64,000 nt of DNA from Paenibacillus terrigena DSM 21567 (lineage in GTDB: Bacteria > Bacillota > Bacilli > Paenibacillales > Paenibacillaceae), in contig NZ_KB895412.1 in the NCBI RefSeq assembly GCF_000374845.1, positions 443,056 through 507,055 on the forward strand, given 5' to 3'. Position numbers and translations under genes: made by a program. Shown piece by piece: positions 41,285 to 51,105 of this stretch (its first letter is position 1; the number at the start of each line of letters is the position of its first letter). Below the pieces are notes generated by a model. That model saw only the letters and a list, made by a program, of their open reading frames with translations, was not told the origin of the DNA and searched no databases.

Positions 41285-44200
41285 GTGAAGAGTATTATCC
41301 GTTTTTCGTTGAATAACAAATTCGCGATTTGGATCCTGACCATTATTGTCACGGTGGCAGGATTATATGCGGGAATGACGATGAAGCAAGAGACGCTTCC
41401 GAATCTGGATCTGCCGGTACTACAGGTCATGACGGTGTATCCAGGCGCAGCGCCGGAAGAGGTCGTCGATAAAATATCGAAACCGCTCGAACAAAGGTTC
41501 AAAAATTTATCCGGTGTAAAAACCGTGACATCGACTTCGATGGAGAACGTGTCCGCCATCACGGTGGAATATGATTATGGACTAGATATGGAGAAGGCCG
41601 CCTCGGATATTCGCGAGGCAGCATCGACGGTACCGATGCCCGACGGGGCGCAAGATACATCGATTTCGCGAATAAGCATGAACACTTTCCCAGTCATTAC
41701 GCTCAGTGTATCGGACGAATCTTTGTCGATGGAAGAGCTGACGAAGGTCATCGAGAACGAAGTGAAGCCAAGCTTCGAAGGCCTGAATGGGGTCTCCGAT
41801 GTTTCGATTGCTGGACAGCAGTTGAAGGAAGTACAGCTGACGTTTAATCAGGCCAAAATGAAGGAGCTCGGTCTTTCAGAAGATACTGTAAAAGGGATTG
41901 TGCAAGGATCGGCGCTCAATGTGCCGCTTGGTCTCTTCGAGATGGGCAAATCCCAAAAGACAATCGTTGTCGACGGGAATGTGCAAAGCTTGGATGATCT
42001 GAAGGCAATTCGTATTCCACTCATCCCAAGCGCAGCAGGAACACCAAGCGGAGCACAAGGTGCACCAATGGGCGCAGGTAAAGCAGGAATGCCGGCAGGT
42101 GGCGCAGCGGGGAATACAGCAGCTGCAGGACAAATGCCTGCAGGCGGGGCACAGGCAGGTGCTGGAGCAGCGGCAGGGATGCCTGCGGGCTTGCCGACTG
42201 TCGCCTTGAAGGATATTGCAGATATTCAATTGGTGAGCAAAGCTGAATCGATCTCTCGCACGAACGGCAAGGAATCGATCAGTATTCAAATTGTAAAAGC
42301 CGCGGATGCGAACACGGTTGAAGTCGTGAATGCCGTGAAGAAGCAGTCGGAAAAGTTCGAGCAAGATTATAAAGGGATGAAACTCGTTGTTATGCTCGAT
42401 CAAGGGAAACCGATTGAGCAATCTGTATCCACGATGTTGAGTAAGGCTGCATTCGGTGCATTATTCGCGGTCATCATTATTTTGTTGTTCTTACGCAACT
42501 TCCGGACAACAATCATATCCATCATTTCGATTCCATTGTCCTTGCTTATTGGGATACTCGTACTGCGTGAAATGGACATTACGCTGAATATGATGTCGCT
42601 AGGCGCCATGACGGTAGCCATCGGACGGGTCGTGGATGACTCGATTGTCGTTATTGAGAATATATACCGAAGAATGACGTTAAGCTCCGAGAAGCTTAAG
42701 GGTAAAGCATTGATCCTGGAAGCGACGAAAGAAATGTTCATGCCGATCATGTCTTCGACCATTGTAACGATTGCCGTATTCCTGCCATTAGCGCTTGTTA
42801 GCGGCATGGTTGGTGAGTTATTCATGCCATTCGCGCTCACGATGGTGTTCGCATTGCTTGCTTCCCTGCTCGTAGCGATTACGATCGTACCGATGCTGGG
42901 ACATCAGATGTTCAAGAATGGCATCAAGAATGCGAAAAATCATGATGAGAAGCCTGGCGTTTTGGGGAATTTCTACAAACGTGTGTTGACGTGGTGTCTG
43001 AACCACAAGCTCATTACATTCGGCGCAGCGATTCTATTGCTTGTAGGCAGCTTGTTCTTAACCAAAGCGGTCGGTGTGAGCTTCTTGCCTGAACAAGAAG
43101 AGAAGATGGTCATGGTCACGTACTCCCCAGCACCGGGAGAACTCCGTGCAGATGTCGAGAAGCATGCGCTTGAAGCTGAGAAATTTATTATGAAGCGTGA
43201 AGGCGTCGAGAAGATACAATATTCGATTGGCTCTAGCGGCAACCCGATGATGAGTATGGGTGGCGGGTCTTCGAATTCCGCGTTGTTCTATGTGATTTAC
43301 GATCCAAAGACGAAGAACTTCGCAGAGGAGCAGAAAGCACTCGTCGAAGGAATTAAGCAAGCGGCTCCGTCCGAGGGGCAGTGGAAGCAGATGGACATGG
43401 GTGCTGGCAGCTTTGGCGGCAGCAAGATGACCTTGACGGTATACGGGGATTCCCTGGCCGACATTAAGCCAGCTGTTGAGAAGATTGAAGAAGTTATGAA
43501 AAAGGATAAGACGTTCGAAAAAGTCGAGTCTAGCATGAAGCAGACGTATGCGCAGTACACGCTTGTTGCGGATCAAGAGAAGCTCAGCAAGCTGGGCTTG
43601 ACGGCAGGGCAAGTTGCGATGAAGCTAAGTCCTGTTCGGGAGCGTCCTGTGCTAACGACGATTGAGAACGAAGGCAAGGAATACAAGGTCTACGTTCAAG
43701 TAGACGAGAAGAAATATGCGAATATTGATGATATCAAAAATACGAAAATCACATCCCCACTTGGTATGGAAGTACCGATCAAAGATGTTGTAGAAGTGAA
43801 GGAAGGCGAATCGCCGAACACAATTACACGCAAAGATGACCGGATGTTCGTCAGTGTCACAGCGGATATGACAACGGCGGATGTGTCCAAAGCATCTACG
43901 AATCTGAAGACGAGTATTGACGCACTGAACCTGCCTTCGACAGTTAAGGTTGAATTCGGCGGTGTAACGGAGCAAATTACAGAGACCTTTACTCAACTCG
44001 GTCTTGCAATGGCTGCAGCGATTGCGATTGTCTACTTCGTCCTTGTCGTGACATTTGGTGGCGCACTCGCTCCACTGGCGATCCTATTTTCCTTGCCGTT
44101 CGCGATCATTGGCGCACTTGTAGCGCTCTGGCTTGCAGGCGAGACCATCAGTGTATCCGCGATGATGGGCGCATTGATGCTCATTGGTATTGTCGTGACG

Positions 44201-44503
44201 AATGCGATCGTATTGCTCGACCGTGTTATTCATAAAGAGCGAGAAGGACTCACGACGCGTGAAGCACTTCTCGAAGCAGCAGTGACTCGTCTTCGCCCGA
44301 TCCTTATGACAGCACTTGCGACGATTGGTGCATTAATTCCGTTAGCGCTCGGATTTGAGGGTGCAGGGATTATATCGAAAGGTCTTGGGGTAACGGTCAT
44401 CGGCGGTCTGACAAGTTCGACACTGCTCACCCTTGTGATCGTGCCAGTCGTGTATGAATTCTTAATGCGGTTCCGCAAAAAAGAACGCGAGGAAATGATC
44501 TAA
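41285..44503 (+). CDS. swrC: RND-family efflux transporter (SwrC/YerP-like)
   Basis: About 1072 residues, 12 TM in the RND 1+5+1+5 layout. PGAAPEEVVDKISKPLEQRF and NVPLGLFEMGKS belong to the two extracytoplasmic domains; VAIGRVVDDSIVVIENIYRR in TM4 holds the paired Asp residues for proton transfer. A low-complexity Gly/Ala/Met insert (42028-42196, for example GMPAGGAAGNTAAAGQMPAGG) interrupts the first large loop. In Bacillus subtilis SwrC exports surfactin. GTG 41285 follows GGGGAGG; the earlier in-frame ATG has none. A TetR gene follows after 6 bp. Confidence 0.9.
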   Translation: MKSIIRFSLNNKFAIWILTIIVTVAGLYAGMTMKQETLPNLDLPVLQVMTVYPGAAPEEVVDKISKPLEQRFKNLSGVKTVTSTSMENVSAITVEYDYGLDMEKAASDIREAASTVPMPDGAQDTSISRISMNTFPVITLSVSDESLSMEELTKVIENEVKPSFEGLNGVSDVSIAGQQLKEVQLTFNQAKMKELGLSEDTVKGIVQGSALNVPLGLFEMGKSQKTIVVDGNVQSLDDLKAIRIPLIPSAAGTPSGAQGAPMGAGKAGMPAGGAAGNTAAAGQMPAGGAQAGAGAAAGMPAGLPTVALKDIADIQLVSKAESISRTNGKESISIQIVKAADANTVEVVNAVKKQSEKFEQDYKGMKLVVMLDQGKPIEQSVSTMLSKAAFGALFAVIIILLFLRNFRTTIISIISIPLSLLIGILVLREMDITLNMMSLGAMTVAIGRVVDDSIVVIENIYRRMTLSSEKLKGKALILEATKEMFMPIMSSTIVTIAVFLPLALVSGMVGELFMPFALTMVFALLASLLVAITIVPMLGHQMFKNGIKNAKNHDEKPGVLGNFYKRVLTWCLNHKLITFGAAILLLVGSLFLTKAVGVSFLPEQEEKMVMVTYSPAPGELRADVEKHALEAEKFIMKREGVEKIQYSIGSSGNPMMSMGGGSSNSALFYVIYDPKTKNFAEEQKALVEGIKQAAPSEGQWKQMDMGAGSFGGSKMTLTVYGDSLADIKPAVEKIEEVMKKDKTFEKVESSMKQTYAQYTLVADQEKLSKLGLTAGQVAMKLSPVRERPVLTTIENEGKEYKVYVQVDEKKYANIDDIKNTKITSPLGMEVPIKDVVEVKEGESPNTITRKDDRMFVSVTADMTTADVSKASTNLKTSIDALNLPSTVKVEFGGVTEQITETFTQLGLAMAAAIAIVYFVLVVTFGGALAPLAILFSLPFAIIGALVALWLAGETISVSAMMGALMLIGIVVTNAIVLLDRVIHKEREGLTTREALLEAAVTRLRPILMTALATIGALIPLALGFEGAGIISKGLGVTVIGGLTSSTLLTLVIVPVVYEFLMRFRKKEREEMI

Positions 44504-44518
44504 GGAGACGTGTTCAAA

Positions 44519-45403
44519 TTGAATTCAAAACGAGTGCTGATATTAGAAGCCGCGATGAAATGCTTTGCGCAGAAAGGGTTTCATGCGACATCGATTCAAG
44601 AGATTGCGGACGTGCTCGGCATCGCTAAAGGCTCGCTGTACTTCTACTTCAAGTCCAAGGAAGATGTGCTGATCTCGGCCTTTGAACATTATTATGATCT
44701 CATGACACGCGAAATGTTGTCCGTGGCGAAGGATCAGAGCCTCTCGCCACGGGATCGATTATCGAGACAATTGCTGCTCCAGCTCGAGCAGATCATGCAG
44801 CATCAGGAATTCATCGTGATGATGATGAACGAGCAGGCGATCCAGATTAATGAAGAGATGCATCGTTTCATGTTCAAGTCGAAGTCCACGACATTATATT
44901 GGTTCTATGAAAGTATCGTGGAGATCTACGGCGACGAGGCCAAACCGTATGCGATTGATGCGTCAACGATTATCCAAGCAATCGTGGCTGATTATACGAG
45001 TTACATGCTGCTCTATCGCAAGAAATTTGAACCGGTCCGTCTAATCGCCTTCTTCATGGAGCGATTGGATGATGTGGTGCAAGGGATGATGAAGCAGGGT
45101 GGGAAGCCGATCCTGTCCATGGGCAACATGCGTAATTTCATGAAAATGGCGGAGGAAGGGCGAGGAAAGCTGATCTCGCCCGTGGATCAAGCGTTAAATC
45201 AGTTACGACAGCTTGTAAGTGACATGCCAGGCACGTCGCCAGTACAGGCCGAACTCTTGGCTTGCTGTGATGTAATGGATGAAGAATGGGCCAAGCCGGG
45301 ACCACAGCGGCTCATTATGAAAGGGCTGATCGCGTATCTGCGTACGTTCGAGCAGCCCGAATTGCTTCCGTGCCTCCATGCGCTGGAGACGGAACTGAAA
45401 TAA
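44519..45403 (+). CDS. TetR/AcrR-family regulator
   Basis: About 294 residues, long for TetR. The N-terminal helix-turn-helix is clear (AAMKCFAQKGFHATSIQEIADVLGIAKGSLYFYFKSKEDVL). The long helical C-terminal part (about 60-290) includes an extra region beyond residue 200 (QALNQLRQLVSDMPG, PGPQRLIMKGLIAYLRTFEQP). TTG 44519 (11 nt after AAGGAG) is preferred; GTG 44510 is only 2 nt from it. Its place in the RND operon suggests it represses the pump through the two dyads at 41.2 kb. Confidence 0.85.
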   Translation: MNSKRVLILEAAMKCFAQKGFHATSIQEIADVLGIAKGSLYFYFKSKEDVLISAFEHYYDLMTREMLSVAKDQSLSPRDRLSRQLLLQLEQIMQHQEFIVMMMNEQAIQINEEMHRFMFKSKSTTLYWFYESIVEIYGDEAKPYAIDASTIIQAIVADYTSYMLLYRKKFEPVRLIAFFMERLDDVVQGMMKQGGKPILSMGNMRNFMKMAEEGRGKLISPVDQALNQLRQLVSDMPGTSPVQAELLACCDVMDEEWAKPGPQRLIMKGLIAYLRTFEQPELLPCLHALETELK

Positions 45404-45407
45404 ATAG

Positions 45408-45444
45408 AAGAGGCGGTCCTTAAATCAAGGGCCGCCTCTTTTTT
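45408..45444 (+). terminator. Terminator after the RND/TetR operon
   Basis: AAGAGGCGGTCCTT (45408-45421) pairs with AAGGGCCGCCTCTT (45427-45440), then T4. It also sits at the 3' end of the convergent lacD. Confidence 0.88.
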
Positions 45445-45468
45445 CTTCAATTTATTAGAAAGGAATGG

Positions 45469-46491
45469 TTAACCAATCACTTCGATATCATCTAGCGATG
45501 ATCCATACACGGACCACCATGGTTTAGCGCCACGCTCGAGCTCAGCATTAAGCAGATCGATATTCTCTTTCCCTTTCGTTTGCAGCCAAGTGGCAAGCCC
45601 TGCATCTCCGCCTTCACCATACGCAGCGACACCGTCGAACCAAGTGGCTCGGCCGCATAAGACGCCGCAGAAGTTCGCGCCTGCTGTGGCCGCGAATGCA
45701 ACTGTCTCCCGGAAGAGTTCGGAGGTGACGCCAGCGCTAAGGTAAATGAAAGGAACAGTCGCAAGGTCGGAGGCTTCCTTGAAATGGGCGGCTGCTTCAG
45801 CTTGCGTATAAGCAATCTCACCTTTCGCAAATCCTTCGACATAGTTGAAATTGACCGGAACTTCGAGCTTCAGCACGTCAATGGCATAACGAGGCTTCGT
45901 GAATTCTTTGATCGTCTCTTTAACTTTAGCCGGCTTCAATCTCGCAAATTCCAAGCTCTTGTCATCGGCAATGTCCGAATCATAGACGATCGGCTCTACG
46001 AAGAGCGGAATATCGACGGCTTTGCACTCCGCGCCTATACGTTCTAGAAAGGCATGCTTTTGTTCGTTAATCTCAGCAGGTTCATTCGGATCGTAGTAGA
46101 CTAATATTTTGACGGCATGCCCGCCGTGTTCTTGAATTCGTAGCGCAGACAGATCTGTGATGAGGTCAGGCAATCGACCCGGTTCAGTAGCGTCGTAGCC
46201 TGTTTTCTCGTAAGACAAGAGGAGTCCAGCATCTGCAGCTTTGGTCTTGATTCCTTCGGAACCCGTCTCCAGATCGAGTAGAATCGCACTAACATAAGGA
46301 GTTAGCTCGCGAGAGACAGCTGCTTTGAAGGCATGGACTTGCTCGATGCGATAATCGTCGCCTTTAACCTTCTGAATCATCTTCTTCATCGATCCCCGTT
46401 GGTCAATCGCTAAGGCGGCAATAACGCCTTGTTCATTGGACAATTGCTGTAATCCTTCGAATTTTCCGCGTTGCATTTGCATGGTTGTCAC
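45469..46491 (-). CDS. lacD: Tagatose 1,6-diphosphate aldolase
   Basis: A class I (Schiff-base) aldolase of the LacD family, cleaving tagatose 1,6-bisphosphate to dihydroxyacetone phosphate and glyceraldehyde 3-phosphate. LacD features include IAALAIDQRGSMKKMI, AILLDLETGSEG, VKILVYYDPNEP, VDIPLFVEPIVYD and DVLKLEVPVNFNYVEG with the lysine expected for the Schiff base, then FIYLSAGVTSELF. 340 residues, near the usual 325-340. No other tagatose genes are adjacent; it may serve as an orphan aldolase with broader specificity. Confidence 0.9.
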   Translation of the reverse strand: MTTMQMQRGKFEGLQQLSNEQGVIAALAIDQRGSMKKMIQKVKGDDYRIEQVHAFKAAVSRELTPYVSAILLDLETGSEGIKTKAADAGLLLSYEKTGYDATEPGRLPDLITDLSALRIQEHGGHAVKILVYYDPNEPAEINEQKHAFLERIGAECKAVDIPLFVEPIVYDSDIADDKSLEFARLKPAKVKETIKEFTKPRYAIDVLKLEVPVNFNYVEGFAKGEIAYTQAEAAAHFKEASDLATVPFIYLSAGVTSELFRETVAFAATAGANFCGVLCGRATWFDGVAAYGEGGDAGLATWLQTKGKENIDLLNAELERGAKPWWSVYGSSLDDIEVIG

Positions 46492-46704
46492 TCCTTATTT
46501 GTAGAATTCATATATGTGTAAATTTCAACATGAATCAACATTTTTTTCAAAGATATCGCGCATTTTCATCGCGCGTAAACTGGGATTATGATATGTTATA
46601 ACTATGGATTTTATCCATAAATTCCCTCATTCAGTCGTTGCTTGAACGGGAGGAAGGTACATAATAAGTTGTTGGAGAGTTTAAGACATGAGAGGGGAAT
46701 GAAG

Positions 46705-46902
46705 ATGGGTTGTCCAAAGTGTGGCAGTGATCAAATCCAAATTATCTCGGAGACGGAGACGAAAGGTTTCGGTGCAGGGAAAGGGTGTCTTGGATTTTTG
46801 ATACTCGGGCCAATTGGCTTTTTGTGTGGGCTATGCGGGATGGGGAAGAGCAAGTCGAAAGCATCCCGGATGTGTGTATCATGTGGAGCCAGATTTAAGT
46901 AA
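46705..46902 (+). CDS. Small zinc-ribbon protein
   Basis: About 65 residues with two Cys pairs, CPKCGSDQ at the N-terminus and MCVSCGARFK at the C-terminus, that can bind one zinc. Between them is a Gly/Cys/hydrophobic stretch (GCLGFLILGPIGFLCGLCG) that may be a short membrane segment. ATG 46705 lies 7 nt after AGGGG; ATG 46699 is too close to it. The stop overlaps the next gene's ATG by 1 nt. Confidence 0.75.
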   Translation: MGCPKCGSDQIQIISETETKGFGAGKGCLGFLILGPIGFLCGLCGMGKSKSKASRMCVSCGARFK

Positions 46903-47273
46903 TGGGACCGACCACTTTGTCACGAAAAGATGCGATTTGGCTGCGTCTTATGCGGATTGGCTGCCAATCCGGTTGTCATCAGCGAGCGGACCGCAGCTTT
47001 GCCTGGCAAGGTTATCAGTTCCCGATCTGCGCACGTTGTACGGGGGTTATTCTTGGTCAAATCGGTATGGTCATTCTTTTGCTGATGTCCGTTCGGATCA
47101 CACTTGGTGTCAGCGTGATTGGTCTAGGTATTATGTTCATCGACTGGCTGCTTCAGCGGCTTAAGGTGAAGGAATCAACCAATTGGCGGCGATTGATTAC
47201 CGGAATACTAGGCGGATGCGGACTGATTGGGTGTTATGCTTGGTTATTTACATGGATTCGAAGTTTATGGTAA
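46902..47273 (+). CDS. DUF2085 membrane protein
   Basis: A 123-residue protein. CQSGCHQRADRSFAWQGYQFPICARCTGV is the DUF2085 Cys/His motif pattern (shown here as CHQRADRS and PICARCTG), suggesting a metal site near the membrane face, followed by three TM segments (MVILLLMSVRITLGVSVIGL, LITGILGGCGLIGCYAW). Function unknown. It overlaps the zinc-ribbon gene by 1 nt, so the two are translationally coupled. Confidence 0.8.
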   Translation: MGPTTLSRKDAIWLRLMRIGCQSGCHQRADRSFAWQGYQFPICARCTGVILGQIGMVILLLMSVRITLGVSVIGLGIMFIDWLLQRLKVKESTNWRRLITGILGGCGLIGCYAWLFTWIRSLW

Positions 47274-47277
47274 GTCG

Positions 47278-47328
47278 AAAGAAGCGTTTTATCGTTCAAG
47301 TAAGGGACGATCGGAACGTTTCTTTTTT
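47278..47328 (+). terminator. Terminator before the sugar ABC operon
   Basis: AAAGAAGCGTT (47278-47288) pairs with AACGTTTCTTT (47315-47325), followed by T's, ending the zinc-ribbon/DUF2085 operon. Confidence 0.85.
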
Positions 47329-47441
47329 ATTTTTAGAGCATGAAATCATAAAATAATAAACTTTTTTGCAGAGATTATTCCATTTCATGTCAGTGACTTT
47401 GGTCCTACAATAAGTTTACAAGATAGCGGGGGGATATAACG

Positions 47442-48941
47442 ATGAGCGAAGCGCTGCTGCGCATGGAAGGAATCGACAAGCATTTTCCAGGTGTACACGC
47501 CTTAGACCGATGTCAGTTCGAGCTATTGACCGGTGAGGTGCATGCGCTTGTCGGGGAGAATGGAGCTGGCAAGTCGACGATGATGAAAATCGCGACAGGC
47601 GTTTATAAGAAGGATGCGGGACGCATTCTTTTCAAGGGACAGGAAGTGGACATTCCGGATACGCGGACCGCGCAGCAATTAGGGATTAGCATTATCCATC
47701 AAGAGCTGAATCTCATGCCGCATCTGACGGTGGCACAGAACATGTATATCGGTCGTGAACCGCGTTATCTCGGGTTGTTCGTCGATGACCAAGAGTTGAA
47801 TCGACGTGTACAGGTGCTGCTCGATCAGATGAATGTGAAGATAGATCCGCGGACCAAAGTATCGGAATTATCAGTTGCAAAGCAGCAAATGGTGGAGATT
47901 GCGAAGGCGCTGTCCTTTCAAGCAGAAGTCCTGATCATGGATGAGCCGACGGCAGCATTAACAGACTCGGAAATTCAGGAGCTGTTCCGTATGATTGAAC
48001 AATTGCGCCAGAAAGGCGTTGGCATTGTATATATATCGCACCGAATGGAAGAGCTTAAGCAGATTACAGACCGGATTACGGTCATGCGAGATGGCTGTTA
48101 TGTGGATACCGTCCACACGGAATCAGTAACGATCGATCAGATCATTAGCATGATGGTAGGTCGCGAGCTCTTTAACAAGGCACAGATTGAAGAGACTTCT
48201 TCGGATGCCGAGATGGTGCTCGAAGTGGAGGGGATTTCTCGTGGTAAGGAGCTTAAGGATATTCATTTCCATGTGAGAAAAGGAGAAATTGTCGGGTTCG
48301 CCGGACTCATGGGCGCAGGTCGAACCGAGGTCGCACGTGCGATATTCGGAGCGGATCCCGTGGATGAGGGGAAGATTCGCATGCAAGGACAGCAGGTGCG
48401 CATACGAAATCCGCATGATGCAGTAAGACACGGGATCGGTTATTTGTCCGAAGACCGCAAGCGGTACGGGCTGCTCGTGGATATGGATATACGAGAGAAT
48501 ATCGCGATCTCGAACTATGCCAGATTCAGAGGGCTTGGATGGATGCGAACGAAGGAGATGCACCGAAACGCAGAGTTCTATACCGAGGCCTTGTCCATTA
48601 AGACCCCGGGTGTACATCAGACCGTGAAGTTCCTCTCTGGCGGCAATCAGCAGAAAGTCGTTATTGGGAAATGGCTGACACGGGATTGTCAGGTGCTTAT
48701 CTTCGATGAACCGACGCGCGGGATTGATGTTGGTGCTAAGGCGGAAATCTACAAGCTATTAGAACAGTTGGCAAGCGAAGGGAAGTCGATCATTATGATC
48801 TCTTCGGAGCTGCCGGAGATTCTGCGGATGAGCCATCGTGTAATCGTTATGTGCGAGGGGCGGATTACCGGCGAGTTGAGTAGAGAAGAGGCGACACAGG
48901 AAGAGATTATGCGGCTGGCTACGATGCGAATCAGTGGATAG
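47442..48941 (+). CDS. Sugar ABC transporter ATP-binding protein (RbsA/MglA type)
   Basis: A 499-residue double-NBD ATPase of the ribose/galactose-type importers. The first domain has Walker [10 protein letters not shown] and Walker [11 protein letters not shown]; its signature region is LSVAKQQ. The second has [26 protein letters not shown] and [13 protein letters not shown]. The second domain carries a degenerate Walker A (GLMGAGRTE), normal for this family. It is the first of three transporter genes with the permease and binding protein. TACAAT near 47405 is a weak candidate -10 without a good -35, as if activator-dependent. Confidence 0.93.
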   Translation: MSEALLRMEGIDKHFPGVHALDRCQFELLTGEVHALVGENGAGKSTMMKIATGVYKKDAGRILFKGQEVDIPDTRTAQQLGISIIHQELNLMPHLTVAQNMYIGREPRYLGLFVDDQELNRRVQVLLDQMNVKIDPRTKVSELSVAKQQMVEIAKALSFQAEVLIMDEPTAALTDSEIQELFRMIEQLRQKGVGIVYISHRMEELKQITDRITVMRDGCYVDTVHTESVTIDQIISMMVGRELFNKAQIEETSSDAEMVLEVEGISRGKELKDIHFHVRKGEIVGFAGLMGAGRTEVARAIFGADPVDEGKIRMQGQQVRIRNPHDAVRHGIGYLSEDRKRYGLLVDMDIRENIAISNYARFRGLGWMRTKEMHRNAEFYTEALSIKTPGVHQTVKFLSGGNQQKVVIGKWLTRDCQVLIFDEPTRGIDVGAKAEIYKLLEQLASEGKSIIMISSELPEILRMSHRVIVMCEGRITGELSREEATQEEIMRLATMRISG

Positions 48942-48969
48942 AGAAGGATAACGGGAAGGGGTTCATGTT

Positions 48970-49968
48970 ATGAAGGGTACTACCATTGTAGAGAAACAGC
49001 CAGTTCAGACGCACCAGAAGAAGGCTACTGCAGGGTCTGGTGCGAAGCAGAAGATTCTAGCCTTCGCCAGCTTGATTGTATTGATTGTCGTCTTCTCTTT
49101 ATCGTCTAGCAATTTCTTCGTCTTCGATAATCTGGTAGGGATCATGCTATCGACGGCCGTCATTGGCGTGCTCGCGCTCGGTTCCACCTTCGTTATTATC
49201 ACCGGAGGGATTGATCTCTCGGTTGGTACGGTCATGACGTTCTCGTCGGTCATGGCAGGCGTGATCATTAATTTCTGGCATGTACCGCTGCCGCTCGGTG
49301 TTGTTGGGGGGATTCTAGCGGGAGCGATCTGCGGATTAACGAGTGGCCTCATGGTCGCGAAGATGAAGATTCCGCCGTTCATCGCGACACTTGCCATGAT
49401 GATGATTACGAAGGGGTTATCTCTTGTCATTTCGGGAACCAAGCCGATCTACTTCAATGATTATCCGAATTTCGCCAAAATTTCGATGGGGAAGCTGATT
49501 CCAGGCATTCCGAATGCGATTCTGATCTTCCTAGGGCTGGGCGTGATCGCGAGCATTATTCTCACGAAAACCTTAATCGGCCGTTATACCTTCGCGCTCG
49601 GTAGTAATGAAGAGGCGACACGCTTATCCGGGGTGAATACCGTTCGTTGGAAAATCGTGATTTATACGATGACAGGGGTATTCAGTGGCATTGCAGGTAT
49701 CTTGATGGCATCACGTCTCAATTCCGCTCAGCCTGCACTCGGCAGCGGCTATGAGCTCGATGCGATTGCAGCGGTCGTGATTGGCGGTACATCCCTGAGC
49801 GGCGGCGCCGGTTCGATTCTGGGTACCGTCATCGGTGCGTTGATCATGAGTGTATTGACGAATGGGCTGCGCATTCTCTCGGTTGCACCGGAGTGGCAGA
49901 CGGTGATCGTCGGGTTTGTCATTATTCTTGCGGTGTATGCGGATATTCTTCGTCGCCGGAAAAGGTAA
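48970..49968 (+). CDS. Sugar ABC transporter permease (RbsC type)
   Basis: A 332-residue inner-membrane permease with about 9-10 TM segments. The BPD_transp_2 family pattern is seen in VIITGGIDLSVGTVMTFSSV, FIATLAMMMITKGLSLVISG, GSNEEATRLSGVNTVRWKI and AIAAVVIGGTSLSGGAGSI. It works with the ATPase 28 bp upstream and the binding lipoprotein downstream. The RBS GGGAAGGGG lies before ATG 48970. Confidence 0.93.
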   Translation: MKGTTIVEKQPVQTHQKKATAGSGAKQKILAFASLIVLIVVFSLSSSNFFVFDNLVGIMLSTAVIGVLALGSTFVIITGGIDLSVGTVMTFSSVMAGVIINFWHVPLPLGVVGGILAGAICGLTSGLMVAKMKIPPFIATLAMMMITKGLSLVISGTKPIYFNDYPNFAKISMGKLIPGIPNAILIFLGLGVIASIILTKTLIGRYTFALGSNEEATRLSGVNTVRWKIVIYTMTGVFSGIAGILMASRLNSAQPALGSGYELDAIAAVVIGGTSLSGGAGSILGTVIGALIMSVLTNGLRILSVAPEWQTVIVGFVIILAVYADILRRRKR

Positions 49969-50039
49969 GCTGGGTAAGGTATCTTCTCTGCGGTGCAGGG
50001 TGATATAGGAACATGATAATAATTGAGGGGGAAACGAAC

Positions 50040-51002
50040 ATGAAACGGAAACAATGGTTCATCCTGCTGGCGATGATGTTGTCTTTGACAACTGTACTAG
50101 GCGCTTGTTCAAGTGGAGACAAAGGGGACGGTAAGACATACATTCCAGTCATCTCGAAAGGGTTCCAACATCAATTCTGGCAAGCGGTGAAGAGCGGTGC
50201 GGAGAAAGCGGCGAAGGAATTCGACGTGAAAATTACCTTCGAAGGCCCGGAGACCGAATCGCAGGTCGACAAACAAATTGAAATGCTGCAGACGGCATTA
50301 GATAAGAAACCAAGCGCTATCGCGTTCGCGGCGCTGGATAGCAAAGCGGCATTACCGCTGCTGGAGAAAGCGAAATCGAACAATATCCCGGTCATTGGCT
50401 TTGACTCCGGGGTGGATAGCGATATCCCAGTCGCTACAGCTGCGACGGACAACGTCAAAGCGGCTGCACTTGCAGCAGATAAGATGGCAGAATTTATCGG
50501 CGGTTCTGGTGAAGTGGCCTTGGTCGTTCATGACCAGACGAGCCGCACGGGCATCGATCGCCGCGATGGCTTCAAGAATCAGATCGAATCGAAATATCCC
50601 AATATTAAAATCGTCGATATCCAATACGGCGGTGGGGACCAGTTGAAGTCGACCGACCTCGCGAAGGCAATTATGCAGGCGCATCCGAACCTTAAAGGCT
50701 TCTTCGGTGCCAATGAGGGCTCTGCAATTGGGGTTGTCAATGCCGTGAACGAGCTGAAGAAAAATGGCCAGATTACGATTATCGGTTATGACTCCGGGAA
50801 GCAGCAGACGGATGCTGTACGCAGCGGAACCATGGCAGGCGCGATCACACAAGATCCAATCGGTATTGGATACTGGTCAGTTAAAGCCGCTGTCATGGCG
50901 ATAAAAGGCGAAGCGGTAGACAAAAACATCGATACCGGCTTCCACTGGTATGACAAGAACAACATCGATTCCGATGAGATCAAACCGCTGCTGTACGATT
51001 AA
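50040..51002 (+). CDS. Sugar ABC transporter substrate-binding lipoprotein (RbsB type)
   Basis: About 320 residues. A lipoprotein signal (MKRKQWFILLAMMLSLTTVLGAC) is followed by a Peripla_BP_4 domain: YIPVISKGFQHQFWQAVKSG, IEMLQTALDKKPSAIAFAALD, VIGFDSGVDSDIPVA and FFGANEGSAIGVVNAV. It captures a pentose- or related sugar-like ligand for the permease. ATG 50040 follows GAGGGGG. The same fold recurs in the membrane-anchored sensor at 54.5 kb, hinting at a shared ligand. Confidence 0.92.
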   Translation: MKRKQWFILLAMMLSLTTVLGACSSGDKGDGKTYIPVISKGFQHQFWQAVKSGAEKAAKEFDVKITFEGPETESQVDKQIEMLQTALDKKPSAIAFAALDSKAALPLLEKAKSNNIPVIGFDSGVDSDIPVATAATDNVKAAALAADKMAEFIGGSGEVALVVHDQTSRTGIDRRDGFKNQIESKYPNIKIVDIQYGGGDQLKSTDLAKAIMQAHPNLKGFFGANEGSAIGVVNAVNELKKNGQITIIGYDSGKQQTDAVRSGTMAGAITQDPIGIGYWSVKAAVMAIKGEAVDKNIDTGFHWYDKNNIDSDEIKPLLYD

Positions 51003-51030
51003 TCGAATCCGAATACATCCGAACAAATTA

Positions 51031-51054
51031 GAGGTTGCCCATCGGGGCAGCCTC
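51031..51054 (+). terminator. Hairpin after the sugar ABC operon
   Basis: GAGGTTGCCC (51031-51040) pairs with GGGCAGCCTC (51045-51054), one G-U pair. The T-tract is poor, so part of the transcripts may continue into the regulatory genes. Confidence 0.6.
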
Positions 51055-51105
51055 TATTATGCTATTGCTAAGATATGACCAATCCGAGAGCAGAGGGGGC
51101 ACGTC

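Noticed and set aside
47329-47441. Catabolite-responsive element before the sugar ABC operon.
   Set aside because: No sequence close to the cre consensus could be found; the A/T-rich region has only a weak -10.
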